A stretch of DNA of 64,000 nt from Halichoerus grypus. Taxonomy: Eukaryota; Chordata; Mammalia; Carnivora; Phocidae. The position numbers and the translations under genes were made by a program. The DNA lies in NCBI RefSeq assembly GCF_964656455.1, contig NC_135722.1:86113313-86177312 (forward strand), read 5' to 3'. Below are positions 36,205 through 48,649 of the stretch, piece after piece; position 1 is the stretch's first letter; each line of letters begins with the position of its first letter. The notes under the pieces are model-generated. The model was not told the DNA's origin, did no database searches, and saw only the letters and a program-made list of their open reading frames with translations.

Positions 36205-36386
36205 CTTCACTGCATGCTCAGAAACAACCTCTGACCCCAAATTGGTCTCATTCTGCACAAATGGGACTTTGGAGTCCACAGACAGAAAGAGCTTGAAGAG
36301 TCTCCCTGTTGCCACAGCTTTGCTCTCTTTTGGGGTATGACTTAATTTTGTGCATGACTCTCTTCCCTCAATATCCAGGCGTTCAG
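36205..36386 (-). other. Candidate unassigned exon (182 bp)
   Basis: On the minus strand a pyrimidine-rich acceptor (TTCTCATCTGCAG) precedes 36386 and a good donor (AAG/GTAAGA) follows 36205. The enclosed frame is open for 60 codons, ending LGSEVVSEHAVK, entering with one base borrowed and leaving in phase 0. I do not recognise the protein and see no partner exon in matching phase. It may be chance. Confidence 0.2.
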
Positions 36387-37108
36387 CTGCAGATGAGAAG
36401 CAATGCAGTGAAGTTTCATGATGCAGACACCACTGGAAAACACGTCTCCATGGCACCCCCAGGGTTACCTCACCCAACAGTGTTCAGATGTTATTGACCA
36501 CAGAAGCATTTTTTTAAATGAAGAGCAAGCATCAGCTATGTCTACATAGCCAAGAGGTTTTTATGTTTTGTTTTGTTTCTTTTTGGTTTATTTTTGATGT
36601 TATATCACTCCATTCAGAGCTCTTGGGATAACATCATATGTTTGGGGAGAATTTTCTATATGTAGACAGCATTTTCCCCTGTGCCTCTGTCTCAGCACAT
36701 GGACATTTCTTTCCTACAAAAATAAGAGCGGTTCTTCTAAGTAGACAGTGTCATTATTCATCTCTGCTCTAGTTGCTGCCTGTTGCCAAAGAGTCTTTTT
36801 TTTTATGTTTTGAATCCAGAATTTATATTTTCTCACAGCTTCAGCAGGATCCAGCCCACTCAACATGTGATCAGGGTTGTTCACTGAAAACCTGGGTGCT
36901 CGGGTCAGAGTGGGAGTCACTGCTGCCATGATGACCCTTCACCCTCCAGACTGGAATCATTAACTCAGGCATACACGTGGTTAGCACTTCTCTGCTTTCC
37001 TCAGCCTGATGGTGGTTAGCATTATTGGGAATGACGTCTCTTGTCCCCAAAGAGCTAACTTAATTGTTGTGAAACATTAGAGAAAAAAGATGTTGTTCCT
37101 CTACACCA
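36387..37108. other. Intergenic sequence
   Basis: A 71-codon minus frame at 36714-36929 has an in-frame ATG but no recognised family. Nothing else seen. Confidence 0.35.
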
Positions 37109-37320
37109 GTGGTTCTCAGTATGGTGGAGAGGAGGGGTTTTATCCCCCAGAAACATTTGGCAATTTCTGGAAACCTTTTTCATTGCCACAAGTGGGAGAT
37201 GGTATCTCATGGGTAGAAGCTGGGATGCTGCTAAACATCCTCCAATGCAAATAACCAGCCCCACTGCCCAACACTAAATGATCCAACTCAGAATGTCATT
37301 AGTGCTAAGATTGAGTAACT
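37109..37320 (+). mobile_element. MER5-type hAT element
   Basis: It begins 'cagtggttctcagtatggtg' and continues with 'aacatttggcaatttctgg', 'gggatgctgctaaacatcc' and 'ccccactgcccaacactaa'. These are diagnostic blocks of MER5A/B. Confidence 0.75.
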
Positions 37321-37680
37321 GTGCTCTACATAGCCCAACTGGAAACCCAGCAAGGTGTGGATTCACAGCACTTCGGATCTCTATTATTATCAATGAGAGA
37401 CAATCAAGGGATTATTTATTAACTGCAAGTACATTCACTAGAGAACTCCAGTACTTAGAAGTACTTTCCTGTGACTGGGAGAGTTTGTAATGTATGCTAA
37501 TCCCTTCTGGAAAGACTTTTCTTCTCTGAATTATGATCTCAGTCTACATATTGTCTCACACTGCCTATTGTTAACATTCCTCTCTGCACAATTCATATGA
37601 ACATAAATCCTTCCTTTAAGGTCTAACCAATTAGACTTAAAGAAAAGTAGATTCTTTATTTAAAAGCAATATGCTTAATC

Positions 37681-37718
37681 CAATCTCTCTTTCTCTCTCT
37701 CTCTCTTTCTCTCTCTGG
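37681..37718 (+). repeat. (CT)n microsatellite
   Basis: Short CT/CTTT-rich run. Confidence 0.85.
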
Positions 37719-40700
37719 AAATCTCAGGATAGGTGGAGCCAGGAGAATGGATGGAGTGACCTTCAGGAACCCATCTCATGGCCACATCTGTAATCTACTG
37801 TTCATCCTTAATTGCCATTTCTTTGCTATCACTAGTCTTCTAGTCATATGTCCTAGAATTATTACCTAAATGTGATTCATATGCTGTATAAATATGGCCA
37901 AATTTTTTGTTTTCCTCTGACGGAAATAGGAGGAAGCATGAGAGAAGCTTAGCTCCTGGGATCCACCAGCATATAAGCCAGCCACAGAGATCACATTTAG
38001 ACAAGTTCTCAGAGTAAATCACTTCAATTTCCACTGCTGGCCTTCTCACCAGGAACACTTTTCTTCCAAAGCATGAGTGGCTAAGTCATATCAAGGCAAA
38101 CTTCGGTCAAGATTACAAATATGTAGGCCCTCTGAATGTCACACCCACTTGCTCACTGCCATGGAGGCAGATGATGTAAGGCTAAGGGAAGAAACTTGCT
38201 TAGTGGGCTCTCACTCAGGACAGAGTGGGCTGGGCCAAGGTACCTGGTTGAGGGTTCCATGCCAACAAGATGGCGATTCTCTGAAAAGTACTACTGATTG
38301 GAGAGAACCATCTAGAGTGTTCTGCAGAGTTTCTGCTCCAATTCCTCATAGTTGTTACATTTAAGAAAGTGCTTAAGGTGGTAAAGCAAAGAAAGCATTT
38401 TAGAAGTTGATATAGATACATTGATAGGCATATAAACAGAGGAAGATGAGCTAAAGAAGCTTCAGTAGCTTAATGCCACCTCACAGTGGAAATTAAAGAA
38501 AAAGAAGAAGAAAGAAGAAAAGATCATATTAGTGTATCTTAAACTGTAAGGATGCTCAAATTACCTTTGGGAATGCTACAGCATAGAAGCTGTATAGCAT
38601 ACAACTCTCTAGAATTCAGCAGTATCACCTGTAAGCAGGTTCCATGGATTGCTGGCAGCATAGACTACTGATATTTGGGACAGAGTCTGGGCCTGACAGA
38701 CCCACCCTCTCTGGATGGACCACAGTTCTCAAGGCAGAATTTGATTGGTTTATTTCATCCCTTGAGCAGAGTTTATTTCTTGGTCCCACCATGACCCAGG
38801 CAGTAGGATGGGTCTCACCCAGGCCCCCTTAGCCGCTTCATGCAGAAAGAATCTCCTGGGCCACTTTCCTTTGCAGGGAGCAAAAAGTGAGGCAGGCCCT
38901 GTATGCTTCATTGACTTCTCTCCAAGGCAGGGTCTAGTTTAAGGTCTTCATCACTCAAGCTCCTCACTTCTAACCCAAACTGCTATTACCCCCATCAGTT
39001 GCTCTGCAGCCTAGGTCTGGAGGAATAGAGCCCCTTTTTAGCAGAGGAAGAACCATCTTTGCATTTGCTTGCACAGCCTGTCAGCAACTTTGCTGCACAA
39101 GGCCCTGGAGGAGCTGAGCTGGCCCTTCTGTTAAGGGAAAGCCAGAAAATCCATACAGATGTTTTTCTGAAGTTGTTCTGACCAGGGCTCAGGGATTTAG
39201 CCCTGCCTGGTATCACATAGCATGGGGGAGGTAGGGAATTCTCTTTGGGGAGCAGGAAGTATATTACATGAAATCAAAATGTAAGTGTGTTCTTTTCGGA
39301 TTAGGCAATGTTTTTCCCTTCTGTTTTGCTTTATACAACCTTATCACTTAGCTCCTTTATTTCTTTCTCCTATGCCTTCCTTGGCTCCCAAGCCAGCTCT
39401 GGCTCTTAGGATAGACTCAGCTCACTGGGCAGCCCTGAATGGCATGGTTTGTAGCCACTCTGTACTTCAACCTCATCTAAGTCTCACTAGGGCCTTTCTG
39501 ATCTCATTTTCTTATCCTACTCCATCTGGATTATCAGATCTTAAAAGACCTCTGACTTACAACCCAGAGGCCACTAGGGTAGGATGCATGACTTTCCTTG
39601 CTACTTGACTCCCTGTTCCTGTTATGGTCCACATTAGCCTCCCTCTCACACTCTCCCCCTTCCATACCAGTACCTGTCTGCAGACAAGCAAGTGAAATAG
39701 ACTCCCCACACCTAGTGTTCATTTATGTGCATAGAAGACATTTCATTTCATAATTTGAAATGAACTTTAAATGTATGTACCCCCAAGAAAGGAATACTGA
39801 ACTAAACTCATAGTAAGGCATGAATGGTGCACAGTCTCACCTCAAAGCAGAGATTTCATTTGTGTTTGTTTGCATGCCTGTTGGGTTTAGCATTGGATTT
39901 CCTTTGGGACTGGGGCTGATGGGAAGGGGTACAGAAAGAGCAGAGAAGCACTGGACAGCAATGGGAAGCCAAACCTCATTTTCTTCACCATTTTGATTGT
40001 CTCCTCTGCTTAAGCATCTTCCTTCCTCACTTTTTCCTGGGTCATCTCATGAGTCAGCCAGACCTGAGCTGATGTTGCTTGGCATGGGTGAACACAGGCT
40101 CTATGAGGTGGAGGTGACTCTCACCTTTGTGCCTTTCATGCATTCCCTATCCATTCTTAGGTTCAAAGTAGCTTTCCCCAGAAATTGAGAAATGAACCTG
40201 TCTGCCAGAAGGCAAGGGTTTGACTTCTTTATTAATCAGGAAATTTTGAAAAGAACAGAAGTAGAAGGAAAACAAAGCCGAGAAGGGATGAGCCCTAGGA
40301 TGGAAGAAATGAAAGGCAGAGTAAGAATCTGTTGAAAACTCACAGTAGTTAAGCTATCCTAAATGAAATTAAATAATGACACCATGTGTCTTTGTGCCAG
40401 TCCTGGGCCTGTTTGTCAATTCATTCATCCTCTCCTTTCCCCATCTGCTCTATATCACAGGGGCCGACCACTGCAGGCTGTTTCTCAAAGTCCTGTGGTA
40501 GCAGGGTTCTGGCTGGATTCAGCCATGGGGACATCAGTGGGAGACAGGAGGGCAGGAGGAGAGAAAAAGGTTGGTGTCTCTCCCTCCCTCTCTGCCTTAC
40601 ACAATTTGTATGTCAGTATTTCCTAGTGTTGTCACAAAAAAAAAAAAAGACTCTACAGGGAACTCAGAGACTTTAATGACCTGAATATCAAGGGAGAAAT

Positions 40701-41861
40701 AGAGAGGCATCGAGAGAGAGAGAATGACCTCTTTGCTCTCATCTTCCTTAAACATTGATTAAAGAGCAGGCTCTATCCAGCTGTTTCTCATTCATCTTTT
40801 TTTGGGGGGGAGGGGGGTTAGTACCCCCTCATATGGGCAGGTGACTGAGGGCCTCCACACTAGGTGTGGTGAAATCAACCTTCAACCTCACTTCACACAG
40901 GTCACCATGAATGACACATTTGTTCTAAGACAAACTGCATGAGTGAGTGGTCACCTCTTGCTTTAGAGAATTTAGCATTTTGATTTCTTTGTTTATGCCT
41001 ATGATGCTGCTAGACCTTGCATATAGAATATTCATACCATTTAAAAATATGGCCCAGACTCTGGACCATGTTGTTTTTCTTTTATACTTCTATTCTAGTT
41101 TATACTCATCAACCCACCTGTTCCAAAGAGGTCATTTTACTACTCCATAAAGAAAAAAGGTATGATTTCCAAATTTGCTTCACTGTTAAACACTATTCAG
41201 AAACTAAGCAATGGATAGACTCTCATTAGTATGGTTAGCTCCTAGGGGCTTGGACTCTGGTTTGGATGTTGTAAGAAATGTGGTAAGGAATTTGGGATAC
41301 AAATCTCAATTCCCAACTCCCCCACCCTAAACTCTCAAGCCAACATTTTATTCTATCCTGTTTTATTTTCAAACATTAAAGTAGTTTTGTACTCTAAATA
41401 GCTGTCTCGCTGTATGTTATGTTAAGGATAATTTTTCAGAGCAAGTGTTCTGGAGAGAAGGAGAGAGGAAGTATGAGAATGCAGAATGCTGTTCCATCCA
41501 CTCCTCCGTCTGCTTTCTTTTCTGTATCTCTGATCCCATTTTGGCTAGGAGTTGTCCAAGGGCCAGATGGTAACCTAGAGAATCAGATTTGGGAAAATTC
41601 ACAATGTCTCTCCAACCCTCCAATTGTATCTTCCAGCCTCAGCTTTTTCATGAAAACTAAGGAGTGGCCAATGAGATAAGAAGAAAACCAGTAGAGATGT
41701 TGGCTCAGAGGTCAACTGTCTTTCAAGTAGTGCCCAAGCAAACAACAACAAAATATTATTCCTAAAACAGATTTTCCCTCTAGTGACAACTCTCCCCATC
41801 CCATTACCACCAAGTTCCTAGATGGAGTACCCACCTTTGAGCCTTCATGACTCCCACTCAC
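37719..41861. other. Intergenic sequence, about 4.1 kb
   Basis: No recognisable gene. It contains a short A-run at 40637 and a G-rich run at 40801-40818. Frames on both strands are short and lack known motifs. Confidence 0.4.
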
Positions 41862-42055
41862 CTCCTGGAATTGCTCTTCAAATGTCACCTTTGACATTCT
41901 GATAATTAAATTCAGGAACATCTTGGTCTTCATCTGCCAGATGCAACTGCAGGACTTGATGAAGTTGTTTGGTCCTTCTTTTCTCCATTCTGTCACTCTC
42001 TTCATCCAGTCACGGGCCAAACACTGTCTCTCCTCCTTCCTTTTTCCATTGGCCC
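41862..42055 (-). other. Candidate unassigned exon (194 bp)
   Basis: On the minus strand an acceptor-like site (GATGTCTGCTTTCCAAG) lies just before 42055 and a near-ideal donor (GAG/GTGAGT) follows 41862. The 64-codon frame (rich in Lys, Trp, Arg; includes RDWMKRVTEWRKEG) is open throughout and leaves in phase 0. No family recognised. It does not join in phase with the candidate at 36205-36386, so they are not a simple pair. Confidence 0.22.
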
Positions 42056-42289
42056 CTTGGAAAGCAGACATCAGGAGATTTGAGCCAAATTGCTACATTA
42101 GCCTATTTGCAACTTTGTGACAACAGGGAAGCCCTCCTTTTGCACACACCAGCTTTTTTGATGCTTGCACCATCTGGCAATACTGCCTCCCACTTGGTGT
42201 TCTCATCCAGGGAAGTCCTAGTCACTGCCCTTCAGTCTTTAAGCCTGGCTCAGCATCTTTCCCACTTCACTCCTGTCCTCATTCTGTGA

Positions 42290-43395
42290 TCTAAACATCC
42301 CTGAGAACCACCAATCCAACACTCTGGCCTTTCTGATTTTTCATGGTCTTCTATCCAGTGATATTTCTTCCATTTCACTTCAACCACACACAGTGGTCAC
42401 ATTCTGGACCTTGCTGTCAACAGAACGACCACCTTCAAAATCATGAATACAAACACCCTACTCTGGGACACCATCTTCCAGCTTTCCATTCATTTGATCA
42501 CATACCCCCAGTGGCAAATACCCTTTGACCTCACTGAAACCTCTAACCTGTGGACCCTACCACTCTCTGATCTTCCCCTTTCACCTCTGGTCTTCATTTC
42601 TCCCCAATTAGGTGTTCCACAATGGCAACCATTCTGATCTTTGGGCTCATAGTCTGACCCTAGAGGTGCAGAACCTTCTGCTGTCAATATTAACCTCTTC
42701 TCAGTATCTCCCCTCTGTATACCTAACCCCATACTTGCACACTCCATCTATCTTGAAACACTTTACATTAGGCATTTATGACACCTCCCATTTTTCTGAC
42801 TACCCTTTCTATTGATTCCTTTTGGGAATCTCTCTTTTTCTACCCAATCTTTAAATTTGACATTCCAAGGACTCAGACCTGGGATTTCTTCTCTATTCAC
42901 ACCCTTTTCCTAGATGATGGCATCCATCCTCAAGGCTTCAAATGTCATCTATATAGTTTTGATATCAAAGTTTATATCTACAGCCCAGAGTTTCCTGCAC
43001 TCCAGGACCCAGGTGTATATATACAGCTGTTCATTTGATATTACCATTATTTCTTACAGTTATCACAAGCTTAACATGTCCAAAACTGAACTCTTGATTC
43101 CATATCATTCTCATCTTAATGAAAGACACTAATCTCCATCCAGTTGCTCAAGCCAGAAGCCTGAGAGTTATCCTTGACTTTTCCTTCTCTTTCATATATA
43201 CAATATCACCAATTCTTAACAGTTCTACTTCCAAAAAACATCTTAATTATGTTGACTTTTCTCCATTTCCATGCCAAGTCTCTAGTCCAAGCCATAATTA
43301 TTACTCAACCGGACTATTTCAAAGCCTCCTAATTGGTTTCCTTATATGCACTCTTGCTTTCCTATAATCAATTCTCTTTACAGAAGTCAGGATTG
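42290..43395 (+). repeat. L2-like LINE, left part
   Basis: 'cttaacatgtccaaaactgaac', 'agttgctcaagccagaagcc', 'gagagttatccttgactttt' and 'aaagcctcctaattggtttcc' are standard L2-like ORF2 blocks in plus order. The element resumes at 44345. Its 5' border is approximate. Confidence 0.6.
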
Positions 43396-43420
43396 TAGAG
43401 ATTATTGTGAAATAATTATA

Positions 43421-43454
<34 letters not shown>

Positions 43455-44344
43455 CATATATATACCCTCAGTTCCTGACACAGAGCTTCTAAAATCCTTG
43501 TAATCCCAAGTTTTAGGGATGCTAGGAACATCTTTTGTTCTAATATTTGTTTTTTTTTACCCTGATTTCTGACACAGAGCTCCTGAAACTCTTGTAGTTT
43601 CCTGAGTGACAGGGGCATATTGCACAGAGCTCCTAAATCCCTTGGAATTTCCTAGGTGGTAGGAGCATCTTTTTTTCTAATGAGGCAATTCTTAGTGAGC
43701 TCCTGAATAGAGGCTTGTCACCAGAAAGTCTAAACCTGATTAGAAGTTTGGAACCTTCAGCCTCACACTCCATTGTCTAGGTAGGGGAGAGGAGATCAAG
43801 ATTGGGTTAATAATCATGCCTACATGATGAAGCCTCCATAAAAACCCCTCAAGTATAGGTTCAGAGAGTTTTTGAGTTAGTGAACACATGGAGATGCTAG
43901 GAGGTTGGCATGCCCAGAGAGGCCATGGAAACTCCTTGCCCCTTCCCTATCCCTCACCTCATCCCCTTACCTCTTCATCTGTATTCTTTATCATATTCTT
44001 TATTTAAAAAACTAATAAACATAGATGCTCCCTGAGTTCTGTGAGATTTTTCAGCAAATTAGGAGAGGGTTGTGGGAACCCCCAATTTGTAGCCAAATCA
44101 AACAAAAGTGAGGGTAACCTTGGAACCTACTACTTTTGATGGGCATCTGAAATGGGGGCAGTCTTGTGGGACAAGCCTTTAGCCTGGGGGGGGGAGGTCT
44201 ACACAAAATCCGGTTAGTGTCGTATTGAGTTAAATTGTAAGACACGCAGTTAGTATCTGGAGAGTTAGAGAATTGGCTGGGGTGGGACCTCTGCACCCCA
44301 ATCTGGTGTCAAAGACCTGAAGAGTAGAGTGGAAAAGAAAAGCA
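43396..44344 (+). mobile_element. LTR-like element inserted in the L2-like LINE
   Basis: It separates the two L2 parts. It shares with 2405-3170 the block order 'gatgaagcctccataaaaac', 'gtgaacacatggagatgctag', an AATAAA-type signal (in 'aaactaataaacatag') and 'ctgagttctgtgagattttt'. It also contains a (TA)n run at 43416-43465 and repeated 'cacagagctcctaaa'-type motifs. Confidence 0.5.
43416..43465 (+). repeat. (TA)n microsatellite
   Basis: About 50 bp of TA repeats broken by CA. Confidence 0.95.
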
Positions 44345-44795
44345 AGTGTTTTTCCTTTTAATTATAAATCAGATTATGTCACTCATCTGCTTAAAATCTT
44401 ATCATGGCCCCTAAGGTCCTGCATGATTAAGCCCCAATTCACACTTAATCTTATCCCAGGCTACTCTCTCCTTTAATTACTGTGCTCAACTCTGTTGGCC
44501 TTCCTCCCACTCCTTAAATATTCCATGTTCCTTCTTGGCATGGGGCCTTGGCACATGATGCCTCTCCCCCTTCTCTAGTGCCTCTCATCCTTCATTTCTC
44601 AGCCCAAATATAATTTCATCAGAGAAGCCTTCTGGTCAGATCTTCCTAGTGGTAAATAATCTTATATCAGCATGTAGAATTAATGACAATTTTACCGTAA
44701 ATTACTTAATGGCAAGAACTCTATTTCTTGTTCTCCCCTGTTCTCCCTTGTTTCTGCCCTTAGCAGATGCTCAACAATTTATTGAATAAATGCAT
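44345..44795 (+). repeat. L2 LINE 3' end, right part
   Basis: 'aatcagattatgtcactcatc', 'aaggtcctgcatgattaagc', 'ttggcacatgatgcctctcc' and 'gatgctcaacaatttattgaa' are in L2 order and continue 42290-43395. Confidence 0.7.
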
Positions 44796-45014
44796 AAAGT
44801 ACTTTATAATTAGATATATTTGTTTACTTATTTAATGTCTGTCTCTTTCTACACTGTTAGTTCATGCAGTCAAGAACCATGAGTATTTTATTCACCACTA
44901 TATTCCCTAGAAGTTACTACAATATCTGGAACATAATAGAATCTCCATATTCATTAAATGAACGAATGGGTGAATATTCTGTGATAATAAAAGAACTCTT
45001 AAAAATACATATGA

Positions 45015-45211
45015 GGGGCACTTGGGTGGCTCAGATGGTTAAGTGGACAACTCTTGGTTTCAGCTCAGGTCATGATCTTGGGGTGGTGAAGTCCAGCCCC
45101 ATGCCAGGCTCTGTGTTCAGTGTGGAGTGTGCTTGGGATTCTCTCCCTTCCCTTCTGTCCCTCCCCCCAGTCATGTGCCCATGCAGGCGTGCGCTCTCTC
45201 TCTCTCTCAAA

Positions 45212-45246
<35 letters not shown>

Positions 45247-45254
45247 AATCTTTA
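45015..45254 (+). mobile_element. Carnivore tRNA-Lys SINE (diverged subtype)
   Basis: Head 'ggggcacttgggtggctcag', with body differences ('ttggtttcagctcaggtc', 'tgtgttcagtgtggagtg') that set it apart from the others, and a long AAAT tail. AAAAATACATATGA lies at 45001-45014 and 45255-45268 (14 bp, perfect). Confidence 0.92.
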
Positions 45255-45268
45255 AAAAATACATATGA

Positions 45269-46005
45269 TAAGGATAGAAAACCCAATAAAAATATAAGCA
45301 AAGTGTATAAACAGGGAATTCAGACAAGAGAAGTACAAATATACAAAAAGATATTTATTTTCATAATAATAAATAGGAATTTTAAAACAGTCTACCTTTT
45401 GCCTATTATATTGACAAAGGATTACAAGGTTGAATAGCAGTCAATGCTGGTGACAAGTGAGGAAACAGGAATTCAGTGAGAGTGTGACATGGTGCAACAT
45501 TTTTGCCGGATATTTTGTAGCATATATTAAAATTTAAAGGTGCATACTCGTTAACCCAAAAATGCCATTTTCTCTCGAGAATACTTCATGAATGAATAGG
45601 TGAAAATATAGTTAGTACAAGATTATGTCTAATATGAATATTCAGTAGGAATGAATGAGATATAAAATTATGGTATTGACACAAGGAAATACTGTGCAAC
45701 CACTAATAAAATGAAGTAGATCTGTTGGCATTGATGTGAAAATGTCTAAGATACATCACTCAGTTTTAAAAATTTGTGTTGCAGAACAGAATGAATTATA
45801 AATATAAGTGTAAATATATATAACCAACAGTTCACAGTGATTTTTAGAAGTAGGTTTATAGGGATAGAATTATGGGGGAATTTCAGCCTTTAAAATATCT
45901 ATGTATTCTTGTATGTATCTAGTATATATCATCTTTATAGTCAGTAAAGATATAAATAATTTTTAAAAAGATCATGTAATAATTTCTCAGCTAAAATACA
46001 AGATC
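45269..46005. other. AT-rich sequence, possibly old repeat
   Basis: No gene seen. 'atactgtgcaaccactaataaaatg' and neighbouring text resemble a very old L1 3' region, but I cannot be sure. Confidence 0.35.
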
Positions 46006-46019
46006 AAGAGAGTCTTTTA

Positions 46020-48175
46020 TCCAACAGTACATTAAAATGATTATTCACCATGACCAAGTGGGATTTATCCCTGGGCTGCAAGGTTGGTTCAACATCTGCA
46101 AATCAATCAATGTGATACATTAACAAAAGAAAGAACAAGAATCATATGATACTCTCAATAGATGCAGAAAAAGCATTTGACAAAGTACAGCATCCTTTCT
46201 TGATCAAAACTCTTCAGAGTATAGGGATAGAGGGTACATACCTCAATATCATAAAAGCCATCTATGAAAAACCTACAGCAAATATCATTCTCAATGGGGA
46301 AAAACTGAGAGCTTTCCCTCTAAGGTCAGGAACGCAGCAGGAATGTCCACTATCACCACTGCTATTCAACATAGTATTAGAAGTCCTAGCCACAGCAATC
46401 AGACAACAAAAAGAAATCAAAGGCATCCAAATCGGCAAAGAAGAAGTCAAACTCTCACTCTTTGCAGATGATATGATACTTCACGTGGAAAACCCAAAAG
46501 ATTCCACCCCAAAACTGCTAGAACTCATACAGGAATTCAGTAAAGTGGCAGGATATAAAATCAATGCACAGAAATCAGTGGCATTCCTATACACCAACAA
46601 CAAGACAGAAGAAAGAGAAATTAAGGAGTCGATCCCATTTACAACTGCACCCAAAACCATAAGATACCTAGGAATAAATCTAACCAAAGAGGCAAAGGAT
46701 CTGTACTCAGAAAACTATAAAATACTCATGAAACAAATTGAGGAAGTCACAAAGAAATGGAAAAACGTTCCATGCTCATGGATTGGAAGAACAAATATTG
46801 TGAAGATGTCAATGCTACCTAGAGCAATCTACACATTCAATGCAATCCCCATCAAAATACCATCCACTTTTTTGAAAGAAATGGAACAAATAATCCTCAA
46901 ATTTGTATGGAACCAGAAAAGATCCCGAATAGCCAGAGGAATGTTGAAAAAGCAAAGCAAAGCTCGCAGCATCACAATTCTGGACTTCCAGCTCTATTAC
47001 AAAGCTGTCATCATCAAGACAGTATGGTACTGGCACAAAAACAGACACATAGATCAATGGAACAGAATAGAGAGCCCAGAAATGGACCCTCAACTCTATG
47101 GTCAACTAATCTTGGACAAAGCAGGAAAGAATGTCCAATGGAAAAAAGACAGTCTCTTCAACAAATGGTGTTGGGAAAATTGGACAGCCACATGCAGAAG
47201 AATGAAACTGGACCATTTCCTTACACCACACACAAAAATAGACTCAAAATGGATGAAAGACCTAAATGTGAGACAGGAGTCCATCAAAATCCTAAAGGAG
47301 AACACAGGCAGCAACCTCTTCGACCCCAGCCGCAGCAACTTCTTCCTAGAAACATCGCCAAAGGCAAGGGAAGCAAGGGCAAAAATGAACTATTGGGACT
47401 TCATCAAGATAAAAAGGTTTTGCAGAGCAAAAGAAACAGTCAACAAAACCAAAAGACAACCGACAGAATGGGAGAAGATATTTGCAAATGACATATCAGA
47501 TAAAGGGCTAATATCCAAAATCTATAAAGAACTTAAACTCAACACCCAAAGAACAAATAATCCAATCAAGAAATGGGCAGAAGACATGAACAGACATTTT
47601 CCCAAAGAAGACATCCAAATGTTCCACACATGAAAAAGTGCTCAACATCGCTCGGCATCAGGGAAATCCAAATCAAAACCTCAATGAGATACCACCTCAC
47701 ACCAGTCAGAATGGCTAAAATTAACAAGTCAGGAAACGACAGATGTTGGCGGGGATGCGGAGAAAGGGGAACCCTCCTACACTGTTGGTGGGAATGCAAG
47801 CTGGTGCAGCCACTCTGGAAAACAGTATGGAGGTTCCTCAAAAAGTTGAAAATAGAGCTACCATACGATCCAGCAATTGCACTACTGGGTATTTACCCCA
47901 AAGATACAAATGTAAGGATCCAAAGGGGTACGTGCACCCCGATGTTTATAGCAGCAATGTCCACAATAGCCAAACTGTGGAAAGAGCCAAGATGTCCATC
48001 GACAGATGAATGGATAAAGAAGAGGTGGTATATATATACAATGGAATATTATGCAGCCATCAAAAGGAATGAGATCTTGCCATTTGCAACGATGTGGATG
48101 GAACTGGAGGGTGTTATGCTGAGCAAAATAAGTCAATCAGAGAAAGACACGTATCATATGACCTCACTGATATGA
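46020..48175 (+). pseudogene. L1 ORF2 remnant: reverse transcriptase to Cys-rich end, frameshifted
   Basis: ORF2p nicks DNA and reverse-transcribes L1 RNA. Here the endonuclease is absent by truncation. The main open piece (46146-47633, 495 codons) carries the reverse transcriptase core, with the FADD catalytic motif at 46461-46472 and a CPLSPLLFN box at residues 67-75. The residues before that box read TQQE, not the usual TRQG. A small deletion near 46120 breaks the frame upstream. A second frameshift near 47620 moves the rest into another frame (to 48175), which holds the CCHC-like [19 protein letters not shown] segment. With no endonuclease and two frame breaks it cannot be active. Confidence 0.9.
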
Positions 48176-48633
48176 GGAATTCTTAATCTCAGGAAACAAA
48201 CTGAGGGTTGCTGGAGTGGGGGTGGGTGAGAGGGATGGGGTGGCTGGGTGGTAGACATTGGGGAGGGTATGTGCTATGGTGAGCACTGTGAATTGTGCAA
48301 GACTGTTGAATCACAGATCTGTACCTCTGAAACAAATAATGCAATATATGTTAAGAAAAAAAAAAGAAGAAGATAGCAGGAGGGGAAGAATGAAGGGGGG
48401 GAAATCGGAGGGGGAGATGAACCATGAGAGACGATGGACTCTGAAAAACAAACTGAGGGTTCTAGAGGGGAAGGGGGTGGGAGGATGGGTTAGCCTGGTG
48501 ATGGGTATTAAAGAGGGCACGTTCTGCATGGAGCACTGGGTGTTATGCACAAACAATGAATCATGGAACACTACATCAAAAACTAATGATGTAATGTATG
48601 GTGATTAACATAACAATAAAATTTTTTTTAAAA
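46020..48633 (+). mobile_element. 5'-truncated L1 with 14-bp target-site duplication
   Basis: AAGAGAGTCTTTTA lies at 46006-46019 and 48634-48647, fixing the borders. The insert starts within the ORF2 reverse transcriptase, runs to the ORF2 end near 48175 and carries the full 3' UTR, including an internal A-run at 48355 and a G/A-rich segment before the terminal A-rich tail. It is the largest L1 piece in the window and the same 3' subfamily as 30411-31374. Confidence 0.93.
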
Positions 48634-48649
48634 AAGAGAGTCTTTTAAT

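Noticed and set aside
36714..36929. 71-codon minus-strand frame with an ATG
   Set aside because: No recognised motif and no convincing pair of splice sites; likely chance.
46907..47491. 194-codon second-frame reading inside L1 ORF2
   Set aside because: It is an out-of-frame shadow of the reverse transcriptase region.
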